This document shows, piece by piece, positions 1-6,840 of a stretch of 15,085 nt of DNA. Below the pieces are notes generated by a model. The model had not been told where the DNA came from. It worked only from the letters and a program-made list of their open reading frames with translations, and made no database searches. Each line of letters opens with the position of its first letter. Positions within the stretch are counted from its first letter, which is position 1. Origin of the DNA: Deltaproteobacteria bacterium (lineage in GTDB: Bacteria > Desulfobacterota > Desulfobulbia > Desulfobulbales > VMSU01); NCBI GenBank assembly GCA_024274995.1, contig JAJSAA010000231.1:1-15085 (forward strand), written 5' to 3'. A program made the translations under genes and the position numbers.

Positions 1-3000
1 CGTCTCTACCGCCAGACCTACCAGATTCTCTTTGATGTCTTCATCTGCCGCCAGAAACAGGTTACCGATCCCCAGCTCCGGGCCATTGATTATTCACCGC
101 CGGCCTTTAACAGTATATCCTCACTCTTTGCTGGTCTTGCCGCCTTTTGGTTAGAGGGAAGAATGTCACCGGAGCTGCAGGCCGCCCTCACCGATAATTT
201 TGAGCGGGCGGCTCTGAACGGTTACCATTGGCTGGCCCAGGAAATGGCGGAAGTCCTCTATCTAACCTCGGGCGACAGCGGATATCAGGAGGCAGCCACC
301 GCCTGGCGTAATAACTGGCAGACTCAGCCCCTGATAAAGGCCATCCACCACGAAGAGCCATGGCAGCGGGCGGTGAGAGGACTACGTTCAATTATTAATC
401 ATGCCACTGCGCTGAGCGAACAGAGTATCCGCCTTATCTGGCTTCTGACCATTGACGAGACAAGCGGGTCAGTAGTCGCAATTACCCCAAAGGAACAAAA
501 ATTTTCTCAGCAGACCGGCTGGAGTAAAGGCCGGGTCTTATCTCTGCAGAAAATAGCCCTGCCCAGTACCCTGCGAGATTTGGGTGTCCAGGATAAAAGC
601 ATCTGCGCCGCTATCCACAAAAGGACAGGTAACAGCCGTAATCTGGAATATTATTTTGATATCGAACAGGCAGTTCTGGCCATGATTAATCATCCCATGA
701 TCTTCCGGGATCACGAAGAATTGATCCATCTGGAAATTGTCCAGGCCGAGCCGCAATTACGAATCAAAAATGAACGCCGCAATGTGGCGATAAAATTCAC
801 CCCCTTTCCCAGCGCAGATGAAACAATTATCACCCGTTTCTGTCCGCCGGGCAGGATCATGGTCTATCAATTAACCGAAACAAGTCATAAAATAGCCGAC
901 ATGATTGGGGTCAGCGGACTTCTGGTACCCGAAAAGGCAAAGAGTAAGGTGTTGGATTTATTAGCGGGTATTGCCGGACATGTCCCCGTTTATTCTGATT
1001 TTTCAGCCCCCGCCGCCACCTTACGTAATATAACCTCAGACAGCAAAATATACTGCCAGATTGTCCCCAACCGCGGCGGTTTTGACATCTCCTTTAATAT
1101 CAAACCATTAGGAGCAGGCGGCCCGATCCTGAAACCTGGGACAGGGGCCAGAATAATCATCGCCGATATAGATGGAGAACGCCTGCAGACCATGAGAGAT
1201 TTCAGTATGGAAGAGGAGGTCGCTCACGATATAGTAAGCGCCTGTCCTTCCATGAGCCTTCTGCCGGATGACAATTGGCATTGGCTGCTGCCCGACCTCC
1301 AGGACTGCCTGAATTTCCTGCTGGAATTACAGCCTCTTACCAATAATGTGGTTATTGAATGGCCCCAGGGTGAAAACCTGCGGATCAAACAACGGGCCGG
1401 GGTTGAACAGTTATATCTCAAGGTCAACAAGCATAAAAACTGGTTTGCCATCAACGGCAAACTGCAGGTCGACGACAATCATCTTATTGAAATCCGCCAG
1501 CTTCTGGATCTGGTTAAACAACACAACAGTCGTTTCGTTCCTCTTTCAGATCAGGAATATCTATCGCTCACTGAAGATCTCTTCCAGCACTTAAATGATA
1601 TAAACGCCATAACCAGCCGCCAGGATGATCTTTTACGCCTGCCGCAGGCGGCCGCCCCTCTGCTTCACAATATAGCCGCTAATCTTGGTAAATTAGAGAG
1701 TGACAAACATTGGTTAGAGGCCGCCAAAAGGATTGATGAGGCCGAGGCCTATACGCCGGAGCTGCCTTCCACCCTGAATGCCAGTCTGCGTTCCTACCAG
1801 CGGGAAGGCTTCACCTGGATGGCCAGGCTGGCCTATCTTAACTGCGGTGCCTGCCTCGCCGATGAAATGGGACTTGGCAAAACCGTACAGGCCCTGGCCC
1901 TGATGCTCGACCAGGCCGCCCATGGCCCCTGCTTAGTGCTGGCCCCCACTTCGGTGTGCTATAACTGGATCAACGAGGCTCAACGTTTCGCTCCCACCTT
2001 AAATTGTGTTTCGCTGAACCCCACCGACCGCCAGCAGACCATTGATGAACTGCGCCCTTTTGATTTGCTTATTACCAGCTACGGCCTGCTCCAGCAGGAG
2101 GCCGAAATGCTCACCGCGCGGCAGTGGCAGGTGATTGTCCTCGATGAGGCCCAGGCCATAAAAAATATGGCCACCAAACGCTCAAAAGCGGCCATGCGCC
2201 TGAAGGGGCGCTTCAAAATGATTACTACCGGTACCCCGCTGGAGAATAATCTTGGAGAGCTCTGGAATTTATTTAATTTTATAAATCCCGGCATATTGGG
2301 CAGTATAACCTCTTTTAACCACCGCTTCGCCATCCCCATCGAACGGGATAAAAGCCGCGAGGCCCAGCAGAGACTTAAAAAAATCATCCGCCCCTTTATC
2401 CTCCGGCGCCTTAAATCACAGGTTCTTGATGACCTGCCTCCCCGCACCGAGATTAATCTCCACGTCAAATTAAGCCCGAAAGAGGCTGCCTTCTACGAGA
2501 CATTACGCCGTGAGGCCTTGAATATTCTTGAAGCCGCCCCGCAACAGCACCGTAATATGCGTATTCTGGCCGAGATTATGCGTCTGCGGCAGGCCTGTTG
2601 CAACCCGGCCATGGTGGAACCGGGAATTCCAATTAAAAGTTCCAAATTAGCCCTTTTCGAAGAACTTATTGACGAATTATTATTAAACGGTCATAAGGTA
2701 CTGGTATTCAGCCAATTTGTCGGCCATTTGACCATTCTGAAGAATTTTTTAGATCATAAAGAGATAAATTATCAATATCTCGATGGCAGTACCCCGGTCA
2801 GGGAACGTAAAAAACGGGTGGAAGCGTTCCAGGCCGGTGAGGGCGACATATTTTTAATCAGCTTAAAAGCCGGCGGTCTGGGCCTGAACCTGACAGCGGC
2901 CAACTATGTCATTCACATGGACCCCTGGTGGAATCCAGCCGTGGAGGATCAGGCTTCTGATCGTATTCACCGCATAGGCCAAAAACGACCGGTAACTATC

Positions 3001-3195
3001 TATCGTCTTATCACCAGAGATACCATTGAAGAAAAGATAGTCACCCTGCACAAGGAGAAGAGAGAGCTGGCCGACAACCTCCTCCAGGGTACTGATCTTA
3101 ATCATAAAATTTCTGCGACTGAGCTACTGGCTCTTTTGCAGGACGATGACGGGGCTCGACCTGAAGCGCTCGCATACGATCCTAATCGTAAGTAA
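1..3195 (+). CDS. SNF2-family DEAD/DEAH-type ATPase (5' end outside window)
   Basis: This is the C-terminal part of a Swi2/Snf2 ATP-dependent DNA translocase. The frame is open without a stop from base 1, so the ATG at 163 is probably internal and the true start lies to the left. The first roughly 600 residues in view match no domain I know. The ATPase core follows. Motif I DEMGLGKT is at 1861-1884 and motif Ia (LVLAPTSVCYNW) follows it. The Walker B box DEAQ is at 2143-2154, motif III TGTPLENNLGELWN lies near 2230, and ILRRLKSQVLDDLP near 2400. The second RecA lobe has VLVFSQF, LDGSTPVRERKKR and QASDRIHRIGQ (motif VI, near 2950). The motifs look intact, so an active enzyme is likely. The biological role is unknown; free-standing bacterial SNF2 proteins act in transcription recycling, repair or defence, and nothing here decides between them. 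The last eleven codons lie inside a repeated sequence, so the C-terminus may have been altered. Confidence 0.93.
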   Translation, partial: RLYRQTYQILFDVFICRQKQVTDPQLRAIDYSPPAFNSISSLFAGLAAFWLEGRMSPELQAALTDNFERAALNGYHWLAQEMAEVLYLTSGDSGYQEAATAWRNNWQTQPLIKAIHHEEPWQRAVRGLRSIINHATALSEQSIRLIWLLTIDETSGSVVAITPKEQKFSQQTGWSKGRVLSLQKIALPSTLRDLGVQDKSICAAIHKRTGNSRNLEYYFDIEQAVLAMINHPMIFRDHEELIHLEIVQAEPQLRIKNERRNVAIKFTPFPSADETIITRFCPPGRIMVYQLTETSHKIADMIGVSGLLVPEKAKSKVLDLLAGIAGHVPVYSDFSAPAATLRNITSDSKIYCQIVPNRGGFDISFNIKPLGAGGPILKPGTGARIIIADIDGERLQTMRDFSMEEEVAHDIVSACPSMSLLPDDNWHWLLPDLQDCLNFLLELQPLTNNVVIEWPQGENLRIKQRAGVEQLYLKVNKHKNWFAINGKLQVDDNHLIEIRQLLDLVKQHNSRFVPLSDQEYLSLTEDLFQHLNDINAITSRQDDLLRLPQAAAPLLHNIAANLGKLESDKHWLEAAKRIDEAEAYTPELPSTLNASLRSYQREGFTWMARLAYLNCGACLADEMGLGKTVQALALMLDQAAHGPCLVLAPTSVCYNWINEAQRFAPTLNCVSLNPTDRQQTIDELRPFDLLITSYGLLQQEAEMLTARQWQVIVLDEAQAIKNMATKRSKAAMRLKGRFKMITTGTPLENNLGELWNLFNFINPGILGSITSFNHRFAIPIERDKSREAQQRLKKIIRPFILRRLKSQVLDDLPPRTEINLHVKLSPKEAAFYETLRREALNILEAAPQQHRNMRILAEIMRLRQACCNPAMVEPGIPIKSSKLALFEELIDELLLNGHKVLVFSQFVGHLTILKNFLDHKEINYQYLDGSTPVRERKKRVEAFQAGEGDIFLISLKAGGLGLNLTAANYVIHMDPWWNPAVEDQASDRIHRIGQKRPVTIYRLITRDTIEEKIVTLHKEKRELADNLLQGTDLNHKISATELLALLQDDDGARPEALAYDPNRK
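3160..3190 (+). repeat. 31-bp direct repeat, copy 1 (inside the SNF2 3' end)
   Basis: This copy matches 3316-3346 at 28 of 31 positions. It encodes the last residues of the SNF2 protein (PEALAYDPNRK). Its 3' half is a small dyad, TACGAT-CCTA-ATCGTA (3175-3190), that could form a hairpin. It ends at the base before an 11-bp inverted repeat that contains the SNF2 stop codon. Confidence 0.8.
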
Positions 3196-3401
3196 GCGCT
3201 CCATGAACAAAAACACTCTGCTGCACGCACTTAAGTTCCCCAGGTAAGCAAGTCTGCGAGACTCCGACACACAGGGTGGTTATTCGGGGTACTTAATTAC
3301 GCCCAGCAGGGCGTCCCTGAAACGCTCGCATACGATCGTAGTCGTACCACTACATTTCGAGAGGTTATAAAGTCAAGAGTGTGGTTTGTTGAGCGCTTAC
3401 T
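3191..3401. repeat. 211-bp structured intergenic element bounded by 11-bp inverted repeats
   Basis: AGTAAGCGCTC (3191-3201) is perfectly inverted as GAGCGCTTACT (3391-3401). Inside it a second pair, TTAAGTTCCCC (3231-3241) and GGGGTACTTAA (3286-3296), pairs at 10 of 11 positions. Innermost is a small hairpin AGTCT-GCG-AGACT (3251-3263). The nesting suggests a foldable RNA or a small non-autonomous mobile element. I see no target-site duplication outside the 11-bp ends. The left end includes the SNF2 stop codon TAA (3193-3195). Nothing in 3196-3468 looks like a coding region, and no U-tract terminator was seen. Confidence 0.5.
3316..3346 (+). repeat. 31-bp direct repeat, copy 2
   Basis: This is the second copy of the repeat at 3160-3190, offset by 156 bp, with three substitutions. 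Two of them fall in the dyad, where this copy has the perfect palindrome TACGATCGTA. It is wholly intergenic, inside the inverted-repeat element. Confidence 0.8.
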
Positions 3402-3468
3402 AAAATACCTGAGCAGTTACATTTAGATGTCACGCTGAATATTTACTCGGATTAAACGGAGGAAAAGT

Positions 3469-4203
3469 ATGAGCACCATGAAAAACCTTATTGGACTCCT
3501 GCTGTTTATCACTCTTGTATGGCCGGGAGGATCTGTACTGGTAGCAGAAACACAGCCCGAAACCCGTTATATAAGTGACACCCTCATTGTCACCCTCCGT
3601 GACGGTCCAGGCCCCTCATACACCCCATTAAAGGCCTTGAGAACAGGCACGAAGCTTACCGTTTTAGACAAGCAGAACCAATATATACAGGTGCAGACTG
3701 AAAATGGGGTTACCGGCTGGCTCAAGGCTCAATACACCATTCCAACCCCCCCGGGAGCCATTGAGGCCCCTAAGCTGAGAAGAGAATTAAACCGCTTAGT
3801 GCTGACCAATAAACACCTCAGCCAAAAGATTAAAAGCTTAAAAGATGAATTAGCTCAGATGCAGGCGGCACTACAGGATGCCAATAATAAGCTGACAGAG
3901 CAAGATAGCGCCGAGCAGGCGGCAAGTAAGACATTACAAGATAAAGCAGAGGCCATTACCAGTAAATATAACGAATTATTAGCCCAGTCTCAGGATGTAA
4001 TCAAGCTTAAAAAAAGCCACGATCTCCTCAGCAAGACCTATAATACGCTGCGCCAACAGGCCGATAAACTGCGGCAGGAAAACCAGCAGTTAATCAGCAA
4101 TACAAGAATTTACTGGTTTCTGGCCGGTGGCGGGATATTCCTCATTGGCTGGTTGATAGGCAAAAGCTCGTTGAAGAAAAAACGACCTTCTTTGTCGCTG
4201 TGA
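3469..4203 (+). CDS. TIGR04211/YgiM-like SH3 domain, coiled-coil, membrane-anchored protein
   Basis: The architecture is that of the YgiM-like family. A Sec signal peptide covers residues 1-26 (likely cleavage after VLVA). A bacterial SH3 domain follows at about 31-92 (YISDTLIVTLRDGPGPSY, then VTGWLKAQY). A long, charged coiled coil spans about 100-205. One membrane helix lies near 213-231 (WFLAGGGIFLIGWLIG), and a basic tail (KKKRPSLSL) would sit in the cytoplasm. The mature protein should therefore lie in the periplasm, anchored at its C-terminus. The molecular role of the family is poorly known; SH3b domains often bind peptidoglycan or peptides. The start is supported by GGAGG (3458-3462) six bases before ATG. 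A second Met three codons on is too far from that site. It faces the hsp20 operon convergently across a hairpin. Confidence 0.85.
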   Translation: MSTMKNLIGLLLFITLVWPGGSVLVAETQPETRYISDTLIVTLRDGPGPSYTPLKALRTGTKLTVLDKQNQYIQVQTENGVTGWLKAQYTIPTPPGAIEAPKLRRELNRLVLTNKHLSQKIKSLKDELAQMQAALQDANNKLTEQDSAEQAASKTLQDKAEAITSKYNELLAQSQDVIKLKKSHDLLSKTYNTLRQQADKLRQENQQLISNTRIYWFLAGGGIFLIGWLIGKSSLKKKRPSLSL

Positions 4204-4209
4204 TAATGA

Positions 4210-4260
4210 GAGAGTGTCCGAAAAATGAGGGTAATTTTTCGATTATTTTCGGACACTCTC
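4210..4260. terminator. 15-bp perfect hairpin between convergent genes, probable terminator
   Basis: GAGAGTGTCCGAAAA (4210-4224) is exactly inverted at 4246-4260, with a 21-base loop. It lies in the 74-bp gap between the SH3 gene and the convergent hsp20 operon, so it probably ends transcripts from both sides. A classical U-run directly after the stem is missing on either strand; the only A/T runs are inside the stem base-pairs and in the loop. It could instead be a relic of a small mobile element with inverted ends. Confidence 0.55.
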
Positions 4261-4277
4261 CTGAACATACGGCATAA

Positions 4278-4658
4278 TCAGGCCGCCTGGATGGCAATTT
4301 GTCTCGGTTTTGCATTATCTGATTTCGGAAGATGCAGATAAAGAACCCCGTCCCGCAGTTGCGCGTTTACCTTGTTTACGTCAATGGCCTGAGGAACCGA
4401 AAAGGAGCGGCTGAATTCCACATCGCCAAATTCCTCCCAGTTAACGGCCCCGTTCGTAACAAGTCTGCGCACCCCGCTGAGTTCCAATTTGCCATTGTCG
4501 ATATTTACTTTGATATCATCCTTTTCGACTCCCGGCATATCGGCATGAAGCAGTATTTCATCATCATTTTCATAAATATCCACTGCCGGAGCTATCACCG
4601 CAATACTATGCTCCGGAACCCTCTCTTCCCGTTTAACAATATCCTTTCTCTCGCTCAT
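4278..4658 (-). CDS. Small heat shock protein, Hsp20/alpha-crystallin family (second of pair)
   Basis: This is a 126-residue ATP-independent holdase of the Hsp20 family. The alpha-crystallin domain begins near residue 23 (AVDIYENDDEILLHADMPGV). It contains DIKVNIDNGKLELSG and ends with the conserved A-x-x-x-x-G-V-L-x-L-x-x-P-K signature (QLRDGVLYLHLPK). A C-terminal I-x-I motif (QIAIQ), used for oligomer contacts, is present. The N-terminal arm is short (about 22 residues). AGGAGG (4665-4670) stands six bases before the ATG. It lies 33 bp downstream of the other hsp20 gene and is very likely co-transcribed with it. The two proteins differ enough to suggest hetero-oligomers or divided labour rather than recent duplication. 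Confidence 0.93.
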   Translation of the reverse strand: MSERKDIVKREERVPEHSIAVIAPAVDIYENDDEILLHADMPGVEKDDIKVNIDNGKLELSGVRRLVTNGAVNWEEFGDVEFSRSFSVPQAIDVNKVNAQLRDGVLYLHLPKSDNAKPRQIAIQAA

Positions 4659-4691
4659 AATCCACCTCCTGTAACTGAATAGTTATCTTTT

Positions 4692-5135
4692 TTAACCCAC
4701 ATCAATACGACGGGGTTTGGCCGCCTCCGCCTTCGGCAGGGTCATGGTCAACAGGCCATTGCGTAATTTGGCCTCTACCTTCTCAGTTTCAACGTCGGAG
4801 GGCAGGGTAAAACTACGGTTGAAACTAATTTCTCCCCTCTCGCCGCGATGTACCGCATACCCTTCCGGCACCTCAGCCTTCCGGGTACCGCTGATTTCGA
4901 GATAATTGCCTTGAATTTTGATAGCCAAATCATCTTTACTGAGCCCAGGCAGTTCAACCTGAAGTTCAAAATGGTCACCAGTGTCATAAAAATTTGTTAA
5001 CGGCAACTCGCCACCGCTAAGCACCCGGCCACGACCATGAAGACGATCATAGTCCTCAAAATATCTGCCCATTCTTGAATGAAGCAGATCCATGGCACTA
5101 AACATACGATCAAAATCATTAATTCTTGTCCACAT
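4692..5135 (-). CDS. Small heat shock protein, Hsp20/alpha-crystallin family (first of pair)
   Basis: This is a 147-residue Hsp20 chaperone and the promoter-proximal gene of the pair. The N-terminal arm (about 45 residues) carries the aromatic, charged pattern common in class A bacterial sHsps (MWTRINDFDRMFSAMDLL). The alpha-crystallin domain has FYDTGDHFELQVELPGL, then DLAIKIQGNYLEISG, SFNRSFTLPSDV and the end signature KLRNGLLTMTLPKAE. A C-terminal I-x-V (RRIDVG) stands in for the I-x-I motif. AGGAGG (5142-5147) is six bases before ATG. Upstream is a 430-bp divergent region with a perfect TTGACA hexamer and an AGTTACAATTGCAACT dyad that might regulate it. No CIRCE element and no convincing heat-shock sigma factor promoter was found. 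Confidence 0.94.
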   Translation of the reverse strand: MWTRINDFDRMFSAMDLLHSRMGRYFEDYDRLHGRGRVLSGGELPLTNFYDTGDHFELQVELPGLSKDDLAIKIQGNYLEISGTRKAEVPEGYAVHRGERGEISFNRSFTLPSDVETEKVEAKLRNGLLTMTLPKAEAAKPRRIDVG

Positions 5136-5190
5136 AGCCGACCTCCTGTTTTAAATTTTTGGTAACTGTTTAGCTACACTCCACATCGGA

Positions 5191-5220
5191 GCAGTTACAG
5201 CTCGGCGTTTAGGGCAATTT
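5191..5220 (+). repeat. Dispersed intergenic repeat, copy near hsp20
   Basis: This 30-bp block matches 10541-10570 at 22 of 30 positions without gaps. The shared parts are GTTACAG, a central GTT, and AGGG(C/T)AATTT. Both copies lie in the upstream regions of minus-strand operons (hsp20 and pyrG). GAGCAGTTACA at 5189-5199 also recurs exactly at 3411-3421. Confidence 0.5.
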
Positions 5221-5278
5221 ATTCATAAACAGTTAGTTACAATTGCAACTGTTAACTACTGCCCGCCCCTTTTCCCCA

Positions 5279-5307
5279 AGAGATAATTACTTTTTCCCCC
5301 ATGTCAA
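5279..5307 (-). promoter_or_regulatory. Candidate sigma-70-type promoter for the hsp20 operon
   Basis: On the minus strand a perfect TTGACA (5302-5307) is followed at 15-17 bp spacing by weak -10 candidates (TTATCT, TATCTC or ATCTCT). It would give a 5' leader of about 140 bases containing the AGTTACAATTGCAACT dyad. The -10 is poor, so an activator or another sigma factor may be used. Confidence 0.3.
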
Positions 5308-5363
5308 CTGCCACATAATTATTTTTTTACCATAGTTGCTTCTAATTACTATTTTATATCTTC

Positions 5364-5392
5364 TTGACTTAGTAATTGGTTGAGGTTATTAA
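5364..5392 (+). promoter_or_regulatory. Candidate rightward promoter toward the RHH-like gene
   Basis: TTGACT (5364-5369) is followed after 17 bp by TATTAA (5387-5392), a fair sigma-70 match. It would leave a leader of about 165 bases before the ATG at 5566, containing the 5481-5496 hairpin, which leaves room for leader control. Confidence 0.35.
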
Positions 5393-5565
5393 TATGTATA
5401 ACGAGGAGGTAATTGTTCAGGAAAACATAGAATTCGAATATGTTTCAGGTTCGTCCGTTTCGACCTCAGAGTCAGGTAAGCGGAGTGCAGACTCCGAGAT
5501 GGGGTGCAGCTGAATAGTTACCCGAGGAATTACCTTTACAACGTCTTAAAAAGGAAAAGAAGATA

Positions 5566-6195
5566 ATGACGACCAGCAAGAAGCATACAGCCCCGGCCGT
5601 TCTTTCGGCTGAAACACTAAAAGGCAAGCAGTCAGTGCGGGCCACATTCAGACTGCCTGAGGAGATTATAGCCCTTCTGGGGCTGGCGGCCTCGCAGCTT
5701 GACTTGAAGCAAAAATCAATCTTTGACCAATTATTTGGAAATGAACAGGTCTTGGAAAAAGCCGCCGCCTGCGCTAAGAGCTGCCAGGCACTCAAGAATG
5801 GCCGACGGCCCAAGACCTTCGTCTTGAGTCGAAAATCGCTTCTATCCCTTAATATCATTACCCAGCGTGAAAATGTTCCCCGTGATCTCATAGTTGAATT
5901 TTCCATTCAGCATCTCTTACCCATAATCAATGCTGAACAGGAGAAACACCAAAAGAGGGAGAAGGTCTACGATGAGACCATTGAGCATCTCAGGCAGGGG
6001 AAGATGATTTTACATCGAGCGGCTGGCCGGTTGGGAGAAAATGATCAACTTTATGAGATTTTCCAGGGAATTGTCAGTCAGTATGAAGAAAAATTTCGAG
6101 CGATGAACGGCATTATTGAAAAGGGCAGAGAGATAAGTAATATGGCTATGCCAGACAAGGAAGACAAGGAAACACCTCCCTCTGCGCATAATTAA
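5566..6195 (+). CDS. Putative tandem ribbon-helix-helix protein with helical C-terminus
   Basis: I do not recognise a named family for this 209-residue protein. Two segments each fit the ribbon-helix-helix pattern of strand, helix, turn, helix. The first, at residues 22-60, has VRATFRL, then PEEIIALLGLAASQL, then KQKSIFDQLF. The second, at 82-121, has KTFVLS, then RKSLLSLNIITQREN, then PRDLIVEFSIQHLL. Because RHH folds form as dimers, one chain with two units could fold as a pseudo-dimer and bind DNA. Residues 122-195 are charged and helical, possibly a coiled coil. The N- and C-terminal ends are low-complexity. AAGGA upstream of the ATG is a modest ribosome site. It is transcribed divergently from hsp20 and convergent to the AMMECR1 gene 18 bases away. 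A regulator of its own or the hsp20 promoter is possible but unproven; the fold call is by eye. Confidence 0.6.
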   Translation: MTTSKKHTAPAVLSAETLKGKQSVRATFRLPEEIIALLGLAASQLDLKQKSIFDQLFGNEQVLEKAAACAKSCQALKNGRRPKTFVLSRKSLLSLNIITQRENVPRDLIVEFSIQHLLPIINAEQEKHQKREKVYDETIEHLRQGKMILHRAAGRLGENDQLYEIFQGIVSQYEEKFRAMNGIIEKGREISNMAMPDKEDKETPPSAHN

Positions 6196-6213
6196 TTAAA
6201 GAAGGCCAGCTAT

Positions 6214-6840
6214 TCAGTCAAGACAGGTCGTTTTGTCCGTTTTCGTTGTTTCAGAAAAATACTTTACCTGATAGGTCTCAATCGTGCAGCCGGACTGCCG
6301 CCAGGCCTCGGGCGTTAATCCAGCCTTGAGACATAGGTGACGCATAAATTCATCAATCTGGGGAAGCTGCTCCCAGACCTGGGGCAGAAAGGTAGCGCTG
6401 GCCGCTCCTCGCCGGAGAATCGCTCCGTCAATGCCGGGCCGTAGCCTGTCCAGCAGTTCATCAACATTGGAGAATTGCAGAGGGTGAGGCTCGGTCAAGA
6501 CACTTATCTCAATGTTGACTTCCGCCAGTTCAGAAACCGTCAGGGGCGAAAAACGCTGATCGTTGAAAGCGGCATTCACGGCGTGGCGCAATACCCCTTG
6601 GCGGACAGACTCATAGGCCGCGAGACTGCCGATACACCCCCGCAGCGCCCCGCCAATGGTCAGGGTAACAAAAATACCGCGTTTAACATCAAAGGCCGGA
6701 TCAGCCAGGCGGGCGGCAAGCTCCTCCTCTTCCTCCGCCGACGGCAGGGGTAGATTTAGATGCCTCATAATGGTAAAACGGGCAAGTTTAAGCAGATAAC
6801 AGCCCTGCTCCTCAGTAAAATCACTTATTTCTTTCACCAT
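6214..6840 (-). CDS. amrA: AMMECR1-domain protein (AmmeMemoRadiSam system protein A)
   Basis: This 208-residue protein is essentially all AMMECR1 domain. The hallmark LRGCIGSL motif lies near residues 86-93, preceded by GIFVTLTIGG. It is followed by NAAFNDQRFSPL, VNIEISVLTEP, GIDGAILRR, ATFLPQVWEQLP and a final YQVKYFSE strand. The bacterial family is defined by co-occurrence with a Memo-like protein (B) and a radical SAM protein. Neither partner is in this window, so the biochemical role is open. Its ATG overlaps the lptC stop by seven bases (ATGGTGA), which implies translational coupling and membership in the pyrG-kdsA-kdsC-lptC operon. It has no clear Shine-Dalgarno site of its own, consistent with coupling. 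It ends the operon, where related genomes usually have lptA. Confidence 0.9.
   Translation of the reverse strand: MVKEISDFTEEQGCYLLKLARFTIMRHLNLPLPSAEEEEELAARLADPAFDVKRGIFVTLTIGGALRGCIGSLAAYESVRQGVLRHAVNAAFNDQRFSPLTVSELAEVNIEISVLTEPHPLQFSNVDELLDRLRPGIDGAILRRGAASATFLPQVWEQLPQIDEFMRHLCLKAGLTPEAWRQSGCTIETYQVKYFSETTKTDKTTCLD

Larger units (their letters stand above)
5136..5565. promoter_or_regulatory. 430-bp divergent AT-rich control region between hsp20 pair and RHH-like gene
   Basis: No convincing gene lies here. It contains short repeats at 5161-5250 and an AGTTACAATTGCAACT near-palindrome at 5235-5250. It also has poly-T/A-rich stretches at 5281-5360, two divergent candidate promoters, and a hairpin CGGAGT-GCAG-ACTCCG at 5481-5496 preceded by CAGGTAAGC. 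A 39-codon frame (5394-5513) sits downstream of the rightward promoter, with a weak GAGG eight bases ahead. It is low-complexity and hydrophilic and overlaps the hairpin, so I do not call it a gene. Confidence 0.55.

Noticed and set aside
2079..2468. 129-codon minus-strand frame opposite the SNF2 core
   Set aside because: It runs antisense across conserved SNF2 motifs and has no recognisable protein features.
5497..5504. CCCCATCT on the minus strand, a match to the heat-shock sigma factor -10 box, upstream of the hsp20 pair
   Set aside because: No CTTGAA-like -35 lies at the right distance, and it is about 360 bases from the first hsp20 start.
5394..5513. 39-codon frame downstream of the candidate rightward promoter (starts MYNEEVIVQEN)
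   Set aside because: Weak ribosome site, low-complexity polar sequence, and its 3' half overlaps a hairpin repeat found elsewhere without a frame.
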